Positions 26,105-34,494 of a DNA stretch of 64,000 nt are shown here, one piece after another. Origin of the DNA: Mesorhizobium helmanticense. GTDB lineage: Bacteria > Pseudomonadota > Alphaproteobacteria > Rhizobiales > Rhizobiaceae. Position 1 is the stretch's first letter. The number at the start of each line of letters is the position of its first letter. Location: positions 1-64,000 of the forward strand of contig NZ_PZJX01000050.1 in assembly GCF_003034915.1 (NCBI RefSeq), written 5' to 3'. The position numbers and the translations under genes were made by a program. A model generated the notes under the pieces. The model had not been told where the DNA came from, searched no databases, and was given only the letters and a program-made list of their open reading frames with translations.

Positions 26105-28846
26105 ATGTTCGAAAGCCTGATCGGCCTTGTCGCCATCATCGCGCTGTTTGTCATCATTGCGCGCCAGCAGAGCCGCATCGGCCTGATCGAGCGCGAGCTT
26201 GGCGCGCTGCGCAGCCTCGTGCTTTCGGGCGCGCCTGTGGCTCCGCCGCAGCACAAGCCGGTGGAACCGGCCGCAAACGACAGCAAGCCGGCGAACGCAG
26301 CGGCAGCAACGGTGGCCGATACTGCGTCGTCACCGAAGGACAAGGCTGCGCCAAAGCGATTGGCGAAGGCTAAGATCGGCGAGATCGAATCCGGACCCTG
26401 GACCACGGGCAAAACGGCGCCGGCCGGGTCCGCGCCGGCAGAGCCGGCCGCCGCGACGGCGAAGGCGGCTCAAAAACCCGACATCGAAACGGCGCTCGGC
26501 ACCCGCTGGGCGGTCTGGGTTGGCGGCATCGCGCTGGCACTGGGTGGCCTGTTCCTGATCCGCTACACCATCGAGGCCGGCATCTTCGGCCCAGGCGTGC
26601 GGCTAAGCATGGCCGCATTGCTCGGGCTGGTGCTGGTCGGCGGCGGCGAGTTCATCCGCCGCACTGGCTTCAGGCTGCCGGTGCAGGGCGCTGCCGGCGC
26701 ATATATTCCAGCAATCCTGACGGCGGCCGGCGCTTTCATCCTGTTCGGCACGGTCTATGCCGCGCATGGCATCTACGGCTTCATCGGCCCGGCACTGGCC
26801 TTCACGCTGCTCGGCGCCATCGGCGTGGCGACCATTGCCGCGGCTCTCGTCCACGGCCAGGCGCTGGCCGGCATAGGCCTGCTCGGCGCGATGGTAACGC
26901 CGATGCTGATTGCCTCCGAGGCGCCCAATCCCTGGGCGCTGTTCGGCTATCTCGCGATCGTGCTTGCCGCCACCGGCGTCATCGCTCGCATGCGCGACTG
27001 GACTTTCCTGATGGCGGCCGCCTTTGTCGGCACCGGTATCTGGGTCGTCCTCTTCATGACCGATGCGCCGGGCGCCAACCTGCCGGTCATCCTGTTCATC
27101 GACGCCGTCACCCTGGCCGTGCTTGCCTTCGTTTGGCTCGGCCGTCGCGGTGGCGAAACGGAACCTGACAGGGGCTTCGACTGGCCCTCGATCGCCCCTG
27201 GTTTCTTCGTCGGTCTCTCGGCCTTGGCGTTGTTCGTCGACCCGGCCTACGCTGCCGCCAGTGGAGCCCTGGCTGGAGCAGCACTGATCGCGGCCCTGGT
27301 GGCGGTGGCGCTCTACAGGCCTCGGGCGCTGGCGCTCCTGCACGCCGCCGGGCTGGTGACGGTTCTGGTCTATCTCGGCATCATTCCGCCGACCTCAGTT
27401 GCTGCCGATTTTTCAGGCGGCGCTGTCGGCGTCGACGGCCAGCCGGCGCTGATATCCGACCCGCTGATGCTCAGGATCGGCATAGGTCTCGGGCTTGTTT
27501 TCATCGGCGCGGGCTTCTGGGCCGCGCGCAGGTTCGCGGTAACCGCCTGGGTGCGATCCGCTTCATGGGCGGCATGGGGCGTCGTTGCACCGCTGGTCAT
27601 TCTGCTGGCGCTCTGGTTCACCTTCGGCAATCTCGACCGCGATCTTGTCTATGCGGCGGCCGCGGCCCTTCTGGTCGCGGGCTTCGCCTCCGGCGGCGAG
27701 TGGATCGCGCGAGGCGAGGAACCGCCGCTACAGGGTGGCGCGGCTGTCTCCTTCGCGCTCGGTGGTGCGGCGGTCGCCGGTCTGCTGATGCTGCATATGG
27801 CTTTCGGGTCCGGCTTGACCACCATTCTTCTGGGCGCCGCGGCCGTCGTGCCGGCGCTGGCCACGCGCTGGCGCGCCTATCCGGTGCTCGGCTGGATTTC
27901 GGTCGGTGCGGTCATCGCCGTGCTCGCTCGCATCGCTTTCGATCCGACAATCGTCGGCGCCCAATTCCTGTCGACGACGCCGGTGTTCAACTGGCTGCTG
28001 CCGGGATATGGCGTGCCGGCGCTCGCCTTCGGCTTCGCCGCCTGGCAGCTCGCCCGCACTACCGATGGCCGGCCACGCCTCGCCATGGAGGCGGCGGCGG
28101 CGCTGTTTGCGCTGCTGACCATCGCCATGCTGGTGCGTCACGCCATGCATGGCGGCGTCATCGACACCGGTATGGTCACGCTCGCCGAGCAGGCGATCTA
28201 TACGCTGATCGCCCTCGGCGCCGGCGCCATCCTGGTCGCCATCGACATGCGCTCGCCAAGCTCGGTGCTGCGCTACGGCTCGATTGTCGCGGGCGTGGTC
28301 TCGGTCGCCTTCATCGTCATCCAGCATTTTCTCGCGCTGAACCCACTGTTCACGGACGAATCGACCGGTCGGATCCCGGTATTCGACCTCCTGTTCCTGG
28401 CCTATCTCCTGCCGGCGGTCGCTGCCGGGGGGCTCGCGCTCTACATCAGAGACAAGCGGCCGAAATGGTATGCCGCGATGCTGGCGGTGGTGGCGGCAGT
28501 GCTCGCCTTCGCCTATGCGACGCTGTCGGTCAGGCGGCTGTTCAAGGGCGAGTTCATCGGCCTGTGGAGCGGTCTCGGCCAGCTCGAAACCTACACCTAT
28601 TCGGCGCTCTGGCTGGTCATCGGCGTGGCGCTGCTCACCGCTGGCGTCCGGCTGAAATCGCAGGCGCTGCGCATCGCATCCGCGGCGCTGATCTCGATTG
28701 CCGTGCTGAAAGTCTTCGTCTTCGACATGTCGGAGCTGGAAGGCGTGCTGCGAGCGCTGTCCTTCATCGGCCTCGGCGCCGTGCTGATCGGCATCGGCCT
28801 GTTCTACCAGCGGCTGCTGACAAGGGCGGCGAAGGAGACGACCTAA
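26105..28846 (+). CDS. DUF2339 domain polytopic membrane protein
   Basis: Very large membrane protein of 913 residues, with more than 20 hydrophobic segments over about residues 140-900. The ATG at 26105 has GGGGGAA upstream; a GTG 36 bp earlier is less likely. The first segment is MFESLIGLVAIIALFVIIAR, followed by a short coiled region and an Ala/Pro/Lys-rich linker (about 50-135), then GTRWAVWVGGIALALGGLFL, which begins the DUF2339 region. No catalytic motif was recognised. Function unknown; relatives are annotated only as DUF2339 proteins. Confidence 0.87.
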   Translation: MFESLIGLVAIIALFVIIARQQSRIGLIERELGALRSLVLSGAPVAPPQHKPVEPAANDSKPANAAAATVADTASSPKDKAAPKRLAKAKIGEIESGPWTTGKTAPAGSAPAEPAAATAKAAQKPDIETALGTRWAVWVGGIALALGGLFLIRYTIEAGIFGPGVRLSMAALLGLVLVGGGEFIRRTGFRLPVQGAAGAYIPAILTAAGAFILFGTVYAAHGIYGFIGPALAFTLLGAIGVATIAAALVHGQALAGIGLLGAMVTPMLIASEAPNPWALFGYLAIVLAATGVIARMRDWTFLMAAAFVGTGIWVVLFMTDAPGANLPVILFIDAVTLAVLAFVWLGRRGGETEPDRGFDWPSIAPGFFVGLSALALFVDPAYAAASGALAGAALIAALVAVALYRPRALALLHAAGLVTVLVYLGIIPPTSVAADFSGGAVGVDGQPALISDPLMLRIGIGLGLVFIGAGFWAARRFAVTAWVRSASWAAWGVVAPLVILLALWFTFGNLDRDLVYAAAAALLVAGFASGGEWIARGEEPPLQGGAAVSFALGGAAVAGLLMLHMAFGSGLTTILLGAAAVVPALATRWRAYPVLGWISVGAVIAVLARIAFDPTIVGAQFLSTTPVFNWLLPGYGVPALAFGFAAWQLARTTDGRPRLAMEAAAALFALLTIAMLVRHAMHGGVIDTGMVTLAEQAIYTLIALGAGAILVAIDMRSPSSVLRYGSIVAGVVSVAFIVIQHFLALNPLFTDESTGRIPVFDLLFLAYLLPAVAAGGLALYIRDKRPKWYAAMLAVVAAVLAFAYATLSVRRLFKGEFIGLWSGLGQLETYTYSALWLVIGVALLTAGVRLKSQALRIASAALISIAVLKVFVFDMSELEGVLRALSFIGLGAVLIGIGLFYQRLLTRAAKETT

Positions 28847-28881
28847 TGCATGTCGCCCATAAAGTGCGGTTACGACATGCA
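28847..28881. repeat. Palindromic intergenic repeat (TGCATGTCG type)
   Basis: Perfect inverted arms TGCATGTCG/CGACATGCA (28847-28855, 28873-28881), starting directly after the stop codon of the DUF2339 gene. It shares the outer arm sequence with the element at 5638-5686 and may serve as a 3' end hairpin. Confidence 0.7.
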
Positions 28882-28955
28882 TGGAGACGAAAACCTAAAG
28901 CGTGGACGCTACGCGCCTTAGGACAAGCAACCACAATTGGATTTCAATCTAACCG

Positions 28956-28981
28956 GGAATAAACCGCTACCGGCCAGCGTT
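28956..28981 (+). promoter_or_regulatory. ECF-type promoter upstream of the sigma/anti-sigma operon
   Basis: GGAAT (28956-28960) and CGTT (28978-28981) separated by 17 bp. This is one base from the GGAAC-N16/17-CGTT pattern known for alphaproteobacterial ECF sigma factors. It lies 111 bp before the sigma gene start, so the operon is probably autoregulated. Confidence 0.6.
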
Positions 28982-29092
28982 ATTTTGTTGCTTGGGTGAC
29001 CGGGGCGGCAGGCCGCTTCGCTCTGGCCGCTTGCGCCGCGCCGCGAAGGCGCATTCAATCGGGAAGACAGGGCGACCTCAGAATCAGCGGTC

Positions 29093-29611
29093 ATGGACGA
29101 AAAGAAGGCAGCGATCCTTGGCGAAATACCGCGGCTGCGTCGCTACGCGCGCTCCCTGCTGCGTGACCGCGATTCCGCCGATGATCTCGTTCAGGACTGC
29201 CTGGAACGGGCGCTTGTGCGGCTCGACAACTGGCAGACTGGAGAAAGCCCCAGAAGGTGGCTGTTTACGATCATGCATCATTTGTTCATCGACCAGATGC
29301 GCAAGGTCAACCGGCGCGGTGAGGCCGCCATGCTGCCGCTGGAAGCGAGCGAAGCGCAGGCAGCACCTGCCGAACAGGTGGCGGGCATCGCCTCGCGCGA
29401 GATCATCGACGCGCTGCAGGCGATCAGCCCCGACCGGCGTGCGGCACTGGTCATGGTCGCCATCGAAGGCTTTTCTTATGCCGAGGCCGCCAACATCCTC
29501 GGCGTTCCCGCCGGCACATTGATGTCGCGCATCGCGCGCGGGCGTGAGGAATTGCGCGGATTGCTGGAGGACACCGCGCGCCGCCGCTCGATAAGGATCG
29601 TCGAGAAATGA
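29093..29611 (+). CDS. ECF-type RNA polymerase sigma factor
   Basis: Alternative sigma factor of 172 residues with only regions 2 and 4. Region 2: ARSLLRDRDSADDLVQDCLE and SPRRWLFTIMHHLFIDQMRK. Region 4: RAALVMVAIEGFSYAEAAN and LGVPAGTLMSRIARGREELR, a helix-turn-helix for the -35 box. The stop overlaps the next gene, an anti-sigma factor (ATGA), so the pair is co-translated. The inducing signal is unknown. Confidence 0.94.
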   Translation: MDEKKAAILGEIPRLRRYARSLLRDRDSADDLVQDCLERALVRLDNWQTGESPRRWLFTIMHHLFIDQMRKVNRRGEAAMLPLEASEAQAAPAEQVAGIASREIIDALQAISPDRRAALVMVAIEGFSYAEAANILGVPAGTLMSRIARGREELRGLLEDTARRRSIRIVEK

Positions 29612-30399
29612 GCCGGCACGATTTTTCCGAACGCGACATCCACATGGCTCTTGATGGCGAGTTGCCGGGCGACGAGCGCACGGCGTATGACGCCTGGCTC
29701 GACGCCAATCCCGAAATGAAGGTGAAGAGCGCCCGCTATGTCGCCGACCGTGCCGCGCTCCATGCCGCGTTCGCCGGTGTGCTCGATGAGCCGGTGCCGG
29801 CGCGGTTGCAGAAAATCGTCTTCGGCGAGACGCCGGCAAGGACGGCGGGAGGGCGCTCGCGCTGGTGGCTTGCAGCCGCCGCGGCGGCGGTGCTGGCCGT
29901 TGGCGGTGTCGGTGGTTATGTCGCCGGTATCGACCGTCTGGGCCTGGAAGATCCCGTCAACGACGAACTCGCCGAGCAGGCGATCGCGGCCCATGTCATC
30001 TATGCCGCCGAAAAACGGCACGCGGTGGAAGTGCCGGCCAGCGACAAGGATCATTTGCAGACCTGGCTGTCCAACCGGGTCGGCCTGAAATTGGTCGCAC
30101 CGAATCTGGCGGCGGAAGGGTTCCAACTCGTCGGCGGCCGGCTGCTGCCTGCCGGCCATGGCAAGGCTGCGATGCTGCTCTACGAGGACGACAAGGGCGA
30201 GCGCATTTCCCTCTTCGTCACTTCCGAATCGGCCGAAAAAGCCAAGGGCACCTACGGATCGGCAGAAAACGGCCCCGAGGCTGTCTACTGGCTGGACAAG
30301 GGATATGCCTGCGCCGTCGTCGGCTCGCTGCCGCGCGCGCAACTGACCTCGGTGGCCAAGAGCGCCTACAGCCAGCTTCTGGCGGGCCTTGCCGGCTGA
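29608..30399 (+). CDS. Membrane-anchored anti-sigma factor
   Basis: 263-residue protein coupled to the ECF sigma gene. The N-terminal cytoplasmic part (about 1-85; ERDIHMALDGELPGDERTAY) fits the sigma-binding anti-sigma fold but lacks the zinc HxxxCxxC motif. One membrane segment (WWLAAAAAAVLAVGGVGGYV, about 85-107) is followed by a periplasmic domain of about 155 residues. The topology suggests envelope-stress sensing with release by proteolysis or conformational change. Confidence 0.9.
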   Translation: MSRHDFSERDIHMALDGELPGDERTAYDAWLDANPEMKVKSARYVADRAALHAAFAGVLDEPVPARLQKIVFGETPARTAGGRSRWWLAAAAAAVLAVGGVGGYVAGIDRLGLEDPVNDELAEQAIAAHVIYAAEKRHAVEVPASDKDHLQTWLSNRVGLKLVAPNLAAEGFQLVGGRLLPAGHGKAAMLLYEDDKGERISLFVTSESAEKAKGTYGSAENGPEAVYWLDKGYACAVVGSLPRAQLTSVAKSAYSQLLAGLAG

Positions 30400-30558
30400 C
30401 AGCGCCATTTCTCGAAGCCGGCGCGGCCGCCGGAATTGTCACAATTCGGCCCGAATCGAGGTGCGATAGCGCTTGACGAATGCTGGTGTTTCCGCCGGTG
30501 TGACCGATGTTTCGACCAGGGCCGTTTCCACAACCCAATCGAGGTTTTCTGAGCCCGC

Positions 30559-31656
30559 ATGCCTGCCGAGATTCGCAAGGCCCGCGCGTCCGACGTCGAT
30601 GACCTCGCCGCCATCGAGAAAGCTGTTTTCTCGAGCGACCGTATTTCCCGCCGCTCCTTTCGCCAGTTGATCGAACGCGAGACCGCCAGCATGCTTGTCG
30701 CCGAAAGCGATGGCCGCATCGCCGGCTATGCGGTCGTGCTGTTTCGCAAGGGCAGCGGCGTCGCGCGGCTCTATTCCATTGCCGTCGGTTCCTTCTTCGG
30801 TGGGTTCGGCATTGGCCGCATGCTGCTGGAGCGGGCCGAGGAGGCCGCCTTCGAGCATGACCGCATGATGCTGCGCCTCGAAGTGCGCGAGGACAACAGC
30901 CGGGCGATCCGCATCTACGAGCAGAGCGGTTACCGCAAGATCGGCCGTGAACCCGGCTATTACGAGGACGGCGCCACTGCGCTTCGCTATGAGAAGACCT
31001 TGCGCGGCGACATTCCGGTCGCCACCAGGGTGCCGTTCTATCAGCAGACCTGCGAATTCACCTGCGGCCCGTGCTGCCTGATGATGGCGATGGCCAATTT
31101 CGATCCCGGCTTCGTGCCTGATCCGGTCATGGAAATCCGCCTGTGGCGCGAAGCGACCACCGTTTTCATGATGTCGGGGCCGGGCGGCTGCGAACCGTTC
31201 GGCCTCGCCGTCGCCGGCCATGAAGCCGGGCTCTCGGCGGAGATCTACGTGTCCTTCTATGGCGCGCTGTTCCTGCAGTCGGTGCGCAGCCAGGACAAAC
31301 GTCGGGTCATGGAACTGGCGCAGGTCGACTTTCGCCGGCGCGCGGAACTTTACGGCATCCCGGTGAATTACCGTCCATTCGCCATCGACGATATCCGCGC
31401 CGCCATCGCCGAAGGCAAACTGGTGCTGGTCCTGATCAGCGGCTTCCTGATGTTCGGTAAGAAAGTGCCGCATTGGGTGCTGGCCATCGGCGACGATGGC
31501 GACCATATCCTGATCCATGATCCCTGGGTCGAGGACGAGAGGCAGGAGACCATCCTTGATGCCGCCAACATTCCCGTGCCTTACGGCATCTTCATGAACA
31601 TGGCGCAGTTCGGCCGCGACGGACTGCGTGCCGCCATCACGCTAGGAAAGCGCTGA
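30559..31656 (+). CDS. GNAT acetyltransferase fused to C39-type cysteine peptidase
   Basis: 365-residue two-domain protein. Residues 1-150 form a GNAT N-acetyltransferase: YSIAVGSFFGGFGIGRMLL includes the acetyl-CoA loop, and EDNSRAIRIYEQSGYRKIGR is the C-terminal motif. Residues about 158-365 form a papain-like C39 domain: Gln163 and nucleophile Cys169 in QQTCEFTCGPCC, His305 in VPHWVLAIGD and Asp321 in ILIHDPW. No membrane segment or ABC transporter is fused or adjacent, so bacteriocin export is unlikely. The RimK-like ATP-grasp gene follows 5 bp later. This combination has been noted in comparative work on amidoligases as a predicted peptide-modification system; the actual substrate is unknown. 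Confidence 0.9.
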   Translation: MPAEIRKARASDVDDLAAIEKAVFSSDRISRRSFRQLIERETASMLVAESDGRIAGYAVVLFRKGSGVARLYSIAVGSFFGGFGIGRMLLERAEEAAFEHDRMMLRLEVREDNSRAIRIYEQSGYRKIGREPGYYEDGATALRYEKTLRGDIPVATRVPFYQQTCEFTCGPCCLMMAMANFDPGFVPDPVMEIRLWREATTVFMMSGPGGCEPFGLAVAGHEAGLSAEIYVSFYGALFLQSVRSQDKRRVMELAQVDFRRRAELYGIPVNYRPFAIDDIRAAIAEGKLVLVLISGFLMFGKKVPHWVLAIGDDGDHILIHDPWVEDERQETILDAANIPVPYGIFMNMAQFGRDGLRAAITLGKR

Positions 31657-31661
31657 AGACA

Positions 31662-33125
31662 ATGACCTGGGTCATCCTCACCGGCCGGCAGAACGATCTC
31701 GACCAGGTGGCGACGCCGCACAAGATCATCACCAACCGCGACTATCTTGCGCATCCGGCGCTGTTTCGCGGCCAGCGGCCGAAGGTCATCAACCTGTCGA
31801 ACAATTACGGCTATCAGAGCCGTGGCTATTATGCCTCGCTGCTCGCCGGCTCACGCGGCCACAAGGTCATCCCGACGGTCGAGACGATGATCGACCTGTC
31901 GGAGCGCAAGCTCTACGAGCATGCGCTGCCCGAACTCGAGCTCGCGCTCAACAAATGCCGCAAGGATCTCGGCGGCGCCTTTCCGCAGAAGGTCTGCATC
32001 TTCTTCGGCATCGGCCCGTCGAAAGTATGGGATCGATTCGCCAAGCTCCTGTTCGACTGGTTCCGGGCGCCGGCGCTGGAGGTCCACATCAAGGACAGCG
32101 CTGAATGGGCGGCGATCCGCAAGATCGGCTTCCATCCGCTGATCCGGATGACCGACGAGGAAAAAGAGCACTTCCTGCGGTGCCTCGAGACCTACACCAA
32201 CCGCGAGTGGCGCGATACCAAGGGCCGCACGCCGGCGCGCTACACCTTCGCCACGCTGGTCGATCCGCATGAGGAACTGCCGCCGTCGGAGATTTCGTCG
32301 CTTCGCTATTGGGCCAAGATCGCCGAGAAAATGGGCGTCGAAATCGAGCCAATCACCAAGAAGGATCTGGCCAAGCTCGCCAATTACGACGCGCTGTTCA
32401 TCCGCGAGACCACCTCGATTTCCAACCACACCTACCGCTTCGCCCGCCGCGCCCAGCAGGAAGGCATGCCGGTCATCGACGACCCGCTGTCGATGATCCG
32501 CTGCACCAACAAGGTCTATCTCAACGAGCTGATGACCTACAACAAGGTGCCGGTGCCGCCGACGGTGATGATCGCCGGCATTTCGGATCTCGAATTGGCG
32601 GCGCAGACGCTGGGTTTCCCGCTGGTGCTGAAGATCCCGGACTCGTCATTTTCGCGCGGTGTGAAGAAATGCGAGACCTTCGAGGAACTGAAGACGCTGG
32701 CCACCGAATGGCTGGAGGATTCCGACCTTTTGATCGCACAAAAATTCATTCCGACCGAGTATGATTGGCGTGTTGGCGTGCTTGGCGGCCAGCCCTTGTT
32801 TGCCGTGCATTATCTGATGGCCAAGAAGCACTGGCAGATCGTCAACCACAAGGCCAACGGCAAGCCCGACCAGGGCGGCATCAAGACCTTCACGCTGAAG
32901 GAGGCGCCGGCCCATGTCGTCGAGACGGCCGTGCGGGCGGCGCGTTGCATTGGTGATGGCCTCTATGGCGTCGACCTCAAGGAGACCAGGGACGGCGTCT
33001 TCGTCATCGAGGTCAACGACAATCCCAACCTCGACCATGGCTGGGAGGATTCCGGCGAAAAGGACGAGGTCTGGGTGCGGCTGACGCAGTGGTTCCTGGA
33101 GCGGCTCGACCGGCCGGGGCGATAA
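31662..33125 (+). CDS. RimK-like ATP-grasp ligase with RLAN-type N-terminal domain
   Basis: 487-residue predicted amidoligase. Residues about 1-150 (VILTGRQNDLDQVATPHKII, INLSNNYGYQSRGYYASLLA) match the RLAN domain found before RimK-like ATP-grasp modules. The ATP-grasp region spans about 280-480: PVPPTVMIAGISDL, the ATP-binding LGFPLVLKIPDSSFSRGVKK, IAQKFIPTEYDWRVGVLGG, and VFVIEVNDNPNLDHG with the metal-binding Glu and Asn. By family it forms an amide bond between a carboxylate and an amine or amino acid with ATP; RimK itself adds glutamate to ribosomal protein S6. The preceding GNAT/peptidase fusion and the following DUF3303 gene are co-oriented and closely spaced. Confidence 0.92.
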   Translation: MTWVILTGRQNDLDQVATPHKIITNRDYLAHPALFRGQRPKVINLSNNYGYQSRGYYASLLAGSRGHKVIPTVETMIDLSERKLYEHALPELELALNKCRKDLGGAFPQKVCIFFGIGPSKVWDRFAKLLFDWFRAPALEVHIKDSAEWAAIRKIGFHPLIRMTDEEKEHFLRCLETYTNREWRDTKGRTPARYTFATLVDPHEELPPSEISSLRYWAKIAEKMGVEIEPITKKDLAKLANYDALFIRETTSISNHTYRFARRAQQEGMPVIDDPLSMIRCTNKVYLNELMTYNKVPVPPTVMIAGISDLELAAQTLGFPLVLKIPDSSFSRGVKKCETFEELKTLATEWLEDSDLLIAQKFIPTEYDWRVGVLGGQPLFAVHYLMAKKHWQIVNHKANGKPDQGGIKTFTLKEAPAHVVETAVRAARCIGDGLYGVDLKETRDGVFVIEVNDNPNLDHGWEDSGEKDEVWVRLTQWFLERLDRPGR

Positions 33126-33146
33126 TCATCCGAATAGGGGGCAGCG

Positions 33147-33419
33147 ATGCTGTTTTTCGTGACCGAGGATTTTCACGGCTGTGACCGCAAGGAGATCTAC
33201 CGCCGCCTCCGCGACCAGGGCCGCCTGAAGCCGGACGCGCTTCTCGTGCACCACAGCTGGATCGCGGCGGATATGAGCCGCTGCTTCCTGCTGGTGGAGG
33301 CCGACGACGTCACGCTATTGCAGCGCTGGGTCATCGAATGGGCGGATCTGGTCGAATTCGAAATCGTTCCCGTGGCGACGAACAAGGACATGGTGGAAGC
33401 GTTGAGCGGACATCTCTGA
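33147..33419 (+). CDS. DUF3303 domain small protein
   Basis: 90-residue protein with the ferredoxin-like DUF3303 pattern: MLFFVTEDF, PDALLVHHSWIAADMSRCFL and WADLVEFEIVPV. GGGGGCAGCG precedes the ATG, 21 bp after the ATP-grasp stop, so it is the third gene of the cassette. Function unknown; the fold type often binds small ligands or dimerises. Confidence 0.87.
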   Translation: MLFFVTEDFHGCDRKEIYRRLRDQGRLKPDALLVHHSWIAADMSRCFLLVEADDVTLLQRWVIEWADLVEFEIVPVATNKDMVEALSGHL

Positions 33420-33433
33420 GCGAACAACCGCCG

Positions 33434-34381
33434 TCACCGGCCCTCGGATCGCCGAGTGATCAACGCCGGCGAACCCACCGAGCGCAGGCATTCCTCGATC
33501 AGCCATTCCTTGAACGCCGCAACCACATCGCGCCTCAAGCTTCGTTGCGGGATCGTCAGGCAATAGGGCTGGCGCAGCTCCAGCGCCTGTGCGACGGGCC
33601 TGACCAGCCTGCCGTCTTCCACCGCCTCGGCGCAGAAGACGCCCTGCGCCAGCGCCACGCCAAGGCCTGAGATGGCCAGATCGAGCGCCGCCCGCGACGA
33701 ATTCGCCGACAGACCGTGCTGGCTGGCGCGGCCAGGCTCGATGCCGGCCGTCTCGAACCAGCCGCGCCAGGATGGAAAGGAGGCGCCTGTCGGCCCCCAG
33801 TCGGTGTGGATCAACGGCAAGCGGGCAAGCGCAGCGGCGCCTTCGGGATCGCCGATCTCCCTTGCCAGGCCAGCTGCGCAAACAGGATAGACGGCGTCTC
33901 TCACGATGTCTTCCGTCGCCTGGTCGCGATAGTGGGCGCGCCCATAGGAAAGACGTATGTCGATCATGTCGCGGTCGAACGATACCGGATCGTCTTCGCC
34001 TCTCAGCGATATGTCGACCGCGCCATGGCTGGCGACAAAGCTCTTCAGCCGCGTCGAAAGCCAGCCCATCGCCATCGATGGCGGCACCGAGACGACAAGC
34101 CGCGATCGAAACTCCGCGCCGCTGAGCTCGCGCGACACGCTGCCGATCTCCTCGAAGGCCGTCGTCAGCCGAGGCAGCATTTCCCGGCCGGCATCGGTCA
34201 GCACGGCACGGCGGTTGACCCGGTGAAACAGCTTGCGGCCCATCTGGTCCTCGATGGTCCGGATCAATTGGCTGACCGCGGCCGCGGAAATTGAAAGCTC
34301 CTCGGCCGCGCCGGCAAAGCTGCCAAGCCGCGCTGCCGCCTCGAAAGCCTGCAGTCCGCGCAAGGATGGAAGTGCAACCAT
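33434..34381 (-). CDS. LysR family transcriptional regulator (GcvA-like)
   Basis: 315-residue LTTR. The winged HTH occupies 1-65 (LRGLQAFEAAARLGSFAGAA, ISAAAVSQLIRTIEDQMGRK), and the effector-binding domain begins near 95 (SRLVVSVPPSMAMGWLSTRL). It is divergent from the fatty acid desaturase gene, and a near-perfect dyad (34391-34413) lies 10 bp from its start. The desaturase is the likely target. Confidence 0.92.
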   Translation of the reverse strand: MVALPSLRGLQAFEAAARLGSFAGAAEELSISAAAVSQLIRTIEDQMGRKLFHRVNRRAVLTDAGREMLPRLTTAFEEIGSVSRELSGAEFRSRLVVSVPPSMAMGWLSTRLKSFVASHGAVDISLRGEDDPVSFDRDMIDIRLSYGRAHYRDQATEDIVRDAVYPVCAAGLAREIGDPEGAAALARLPLIHTDWGPTGASFPSWRGWFETAGIEPGRASQHGLSANSSRAALDLAISGLGVALAQGVFCAEAVEDGRLVRPVAQALELRQPYCLTIPQRSLRRDVVAAFKEWLIEECLRSVGSPALITRRSEGR

Positions 34382-34390
34382 ACCCCCCCA

Positions 34391-34413
34391 ATAGGTAAGT
34401 TAAGCTTATCTAT
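34391..34413. promoter_or_regulatory. LysR-type operator candidate
   Basis: 23-bp imperfect dyad with half-sites ATAGGTAAG and CTTATCTAT, in the spacer between the divergent LysR and desaturase genes and close to the LysR start. It fits autoregulation plus control of the desaturase. Confidence 0.5.
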
Positions 34414-34494
34414 CTGGCAGGAATCCTCGTTTTGCGAAAGCTATTTCCTCGATTAGGGTACTTTCGATTGGCAAGCATGAGAAACGGAACACCA

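Noticed and set aside
27728-28882. 384-codon open frame antisense to the DUF2339 gene
   Set aside because: Composition (His, Arg, Gln, Asp rich) is the expected complement of hydrophobic codons; no domain.
30559-33419. Interpretation of the C39-peptidase cassette as bacteriocin export
   Set aside because: The peptidase is fused to GNAT, not to an ABC transporter, and no double-glycine precursor or transporter gene adjoins.
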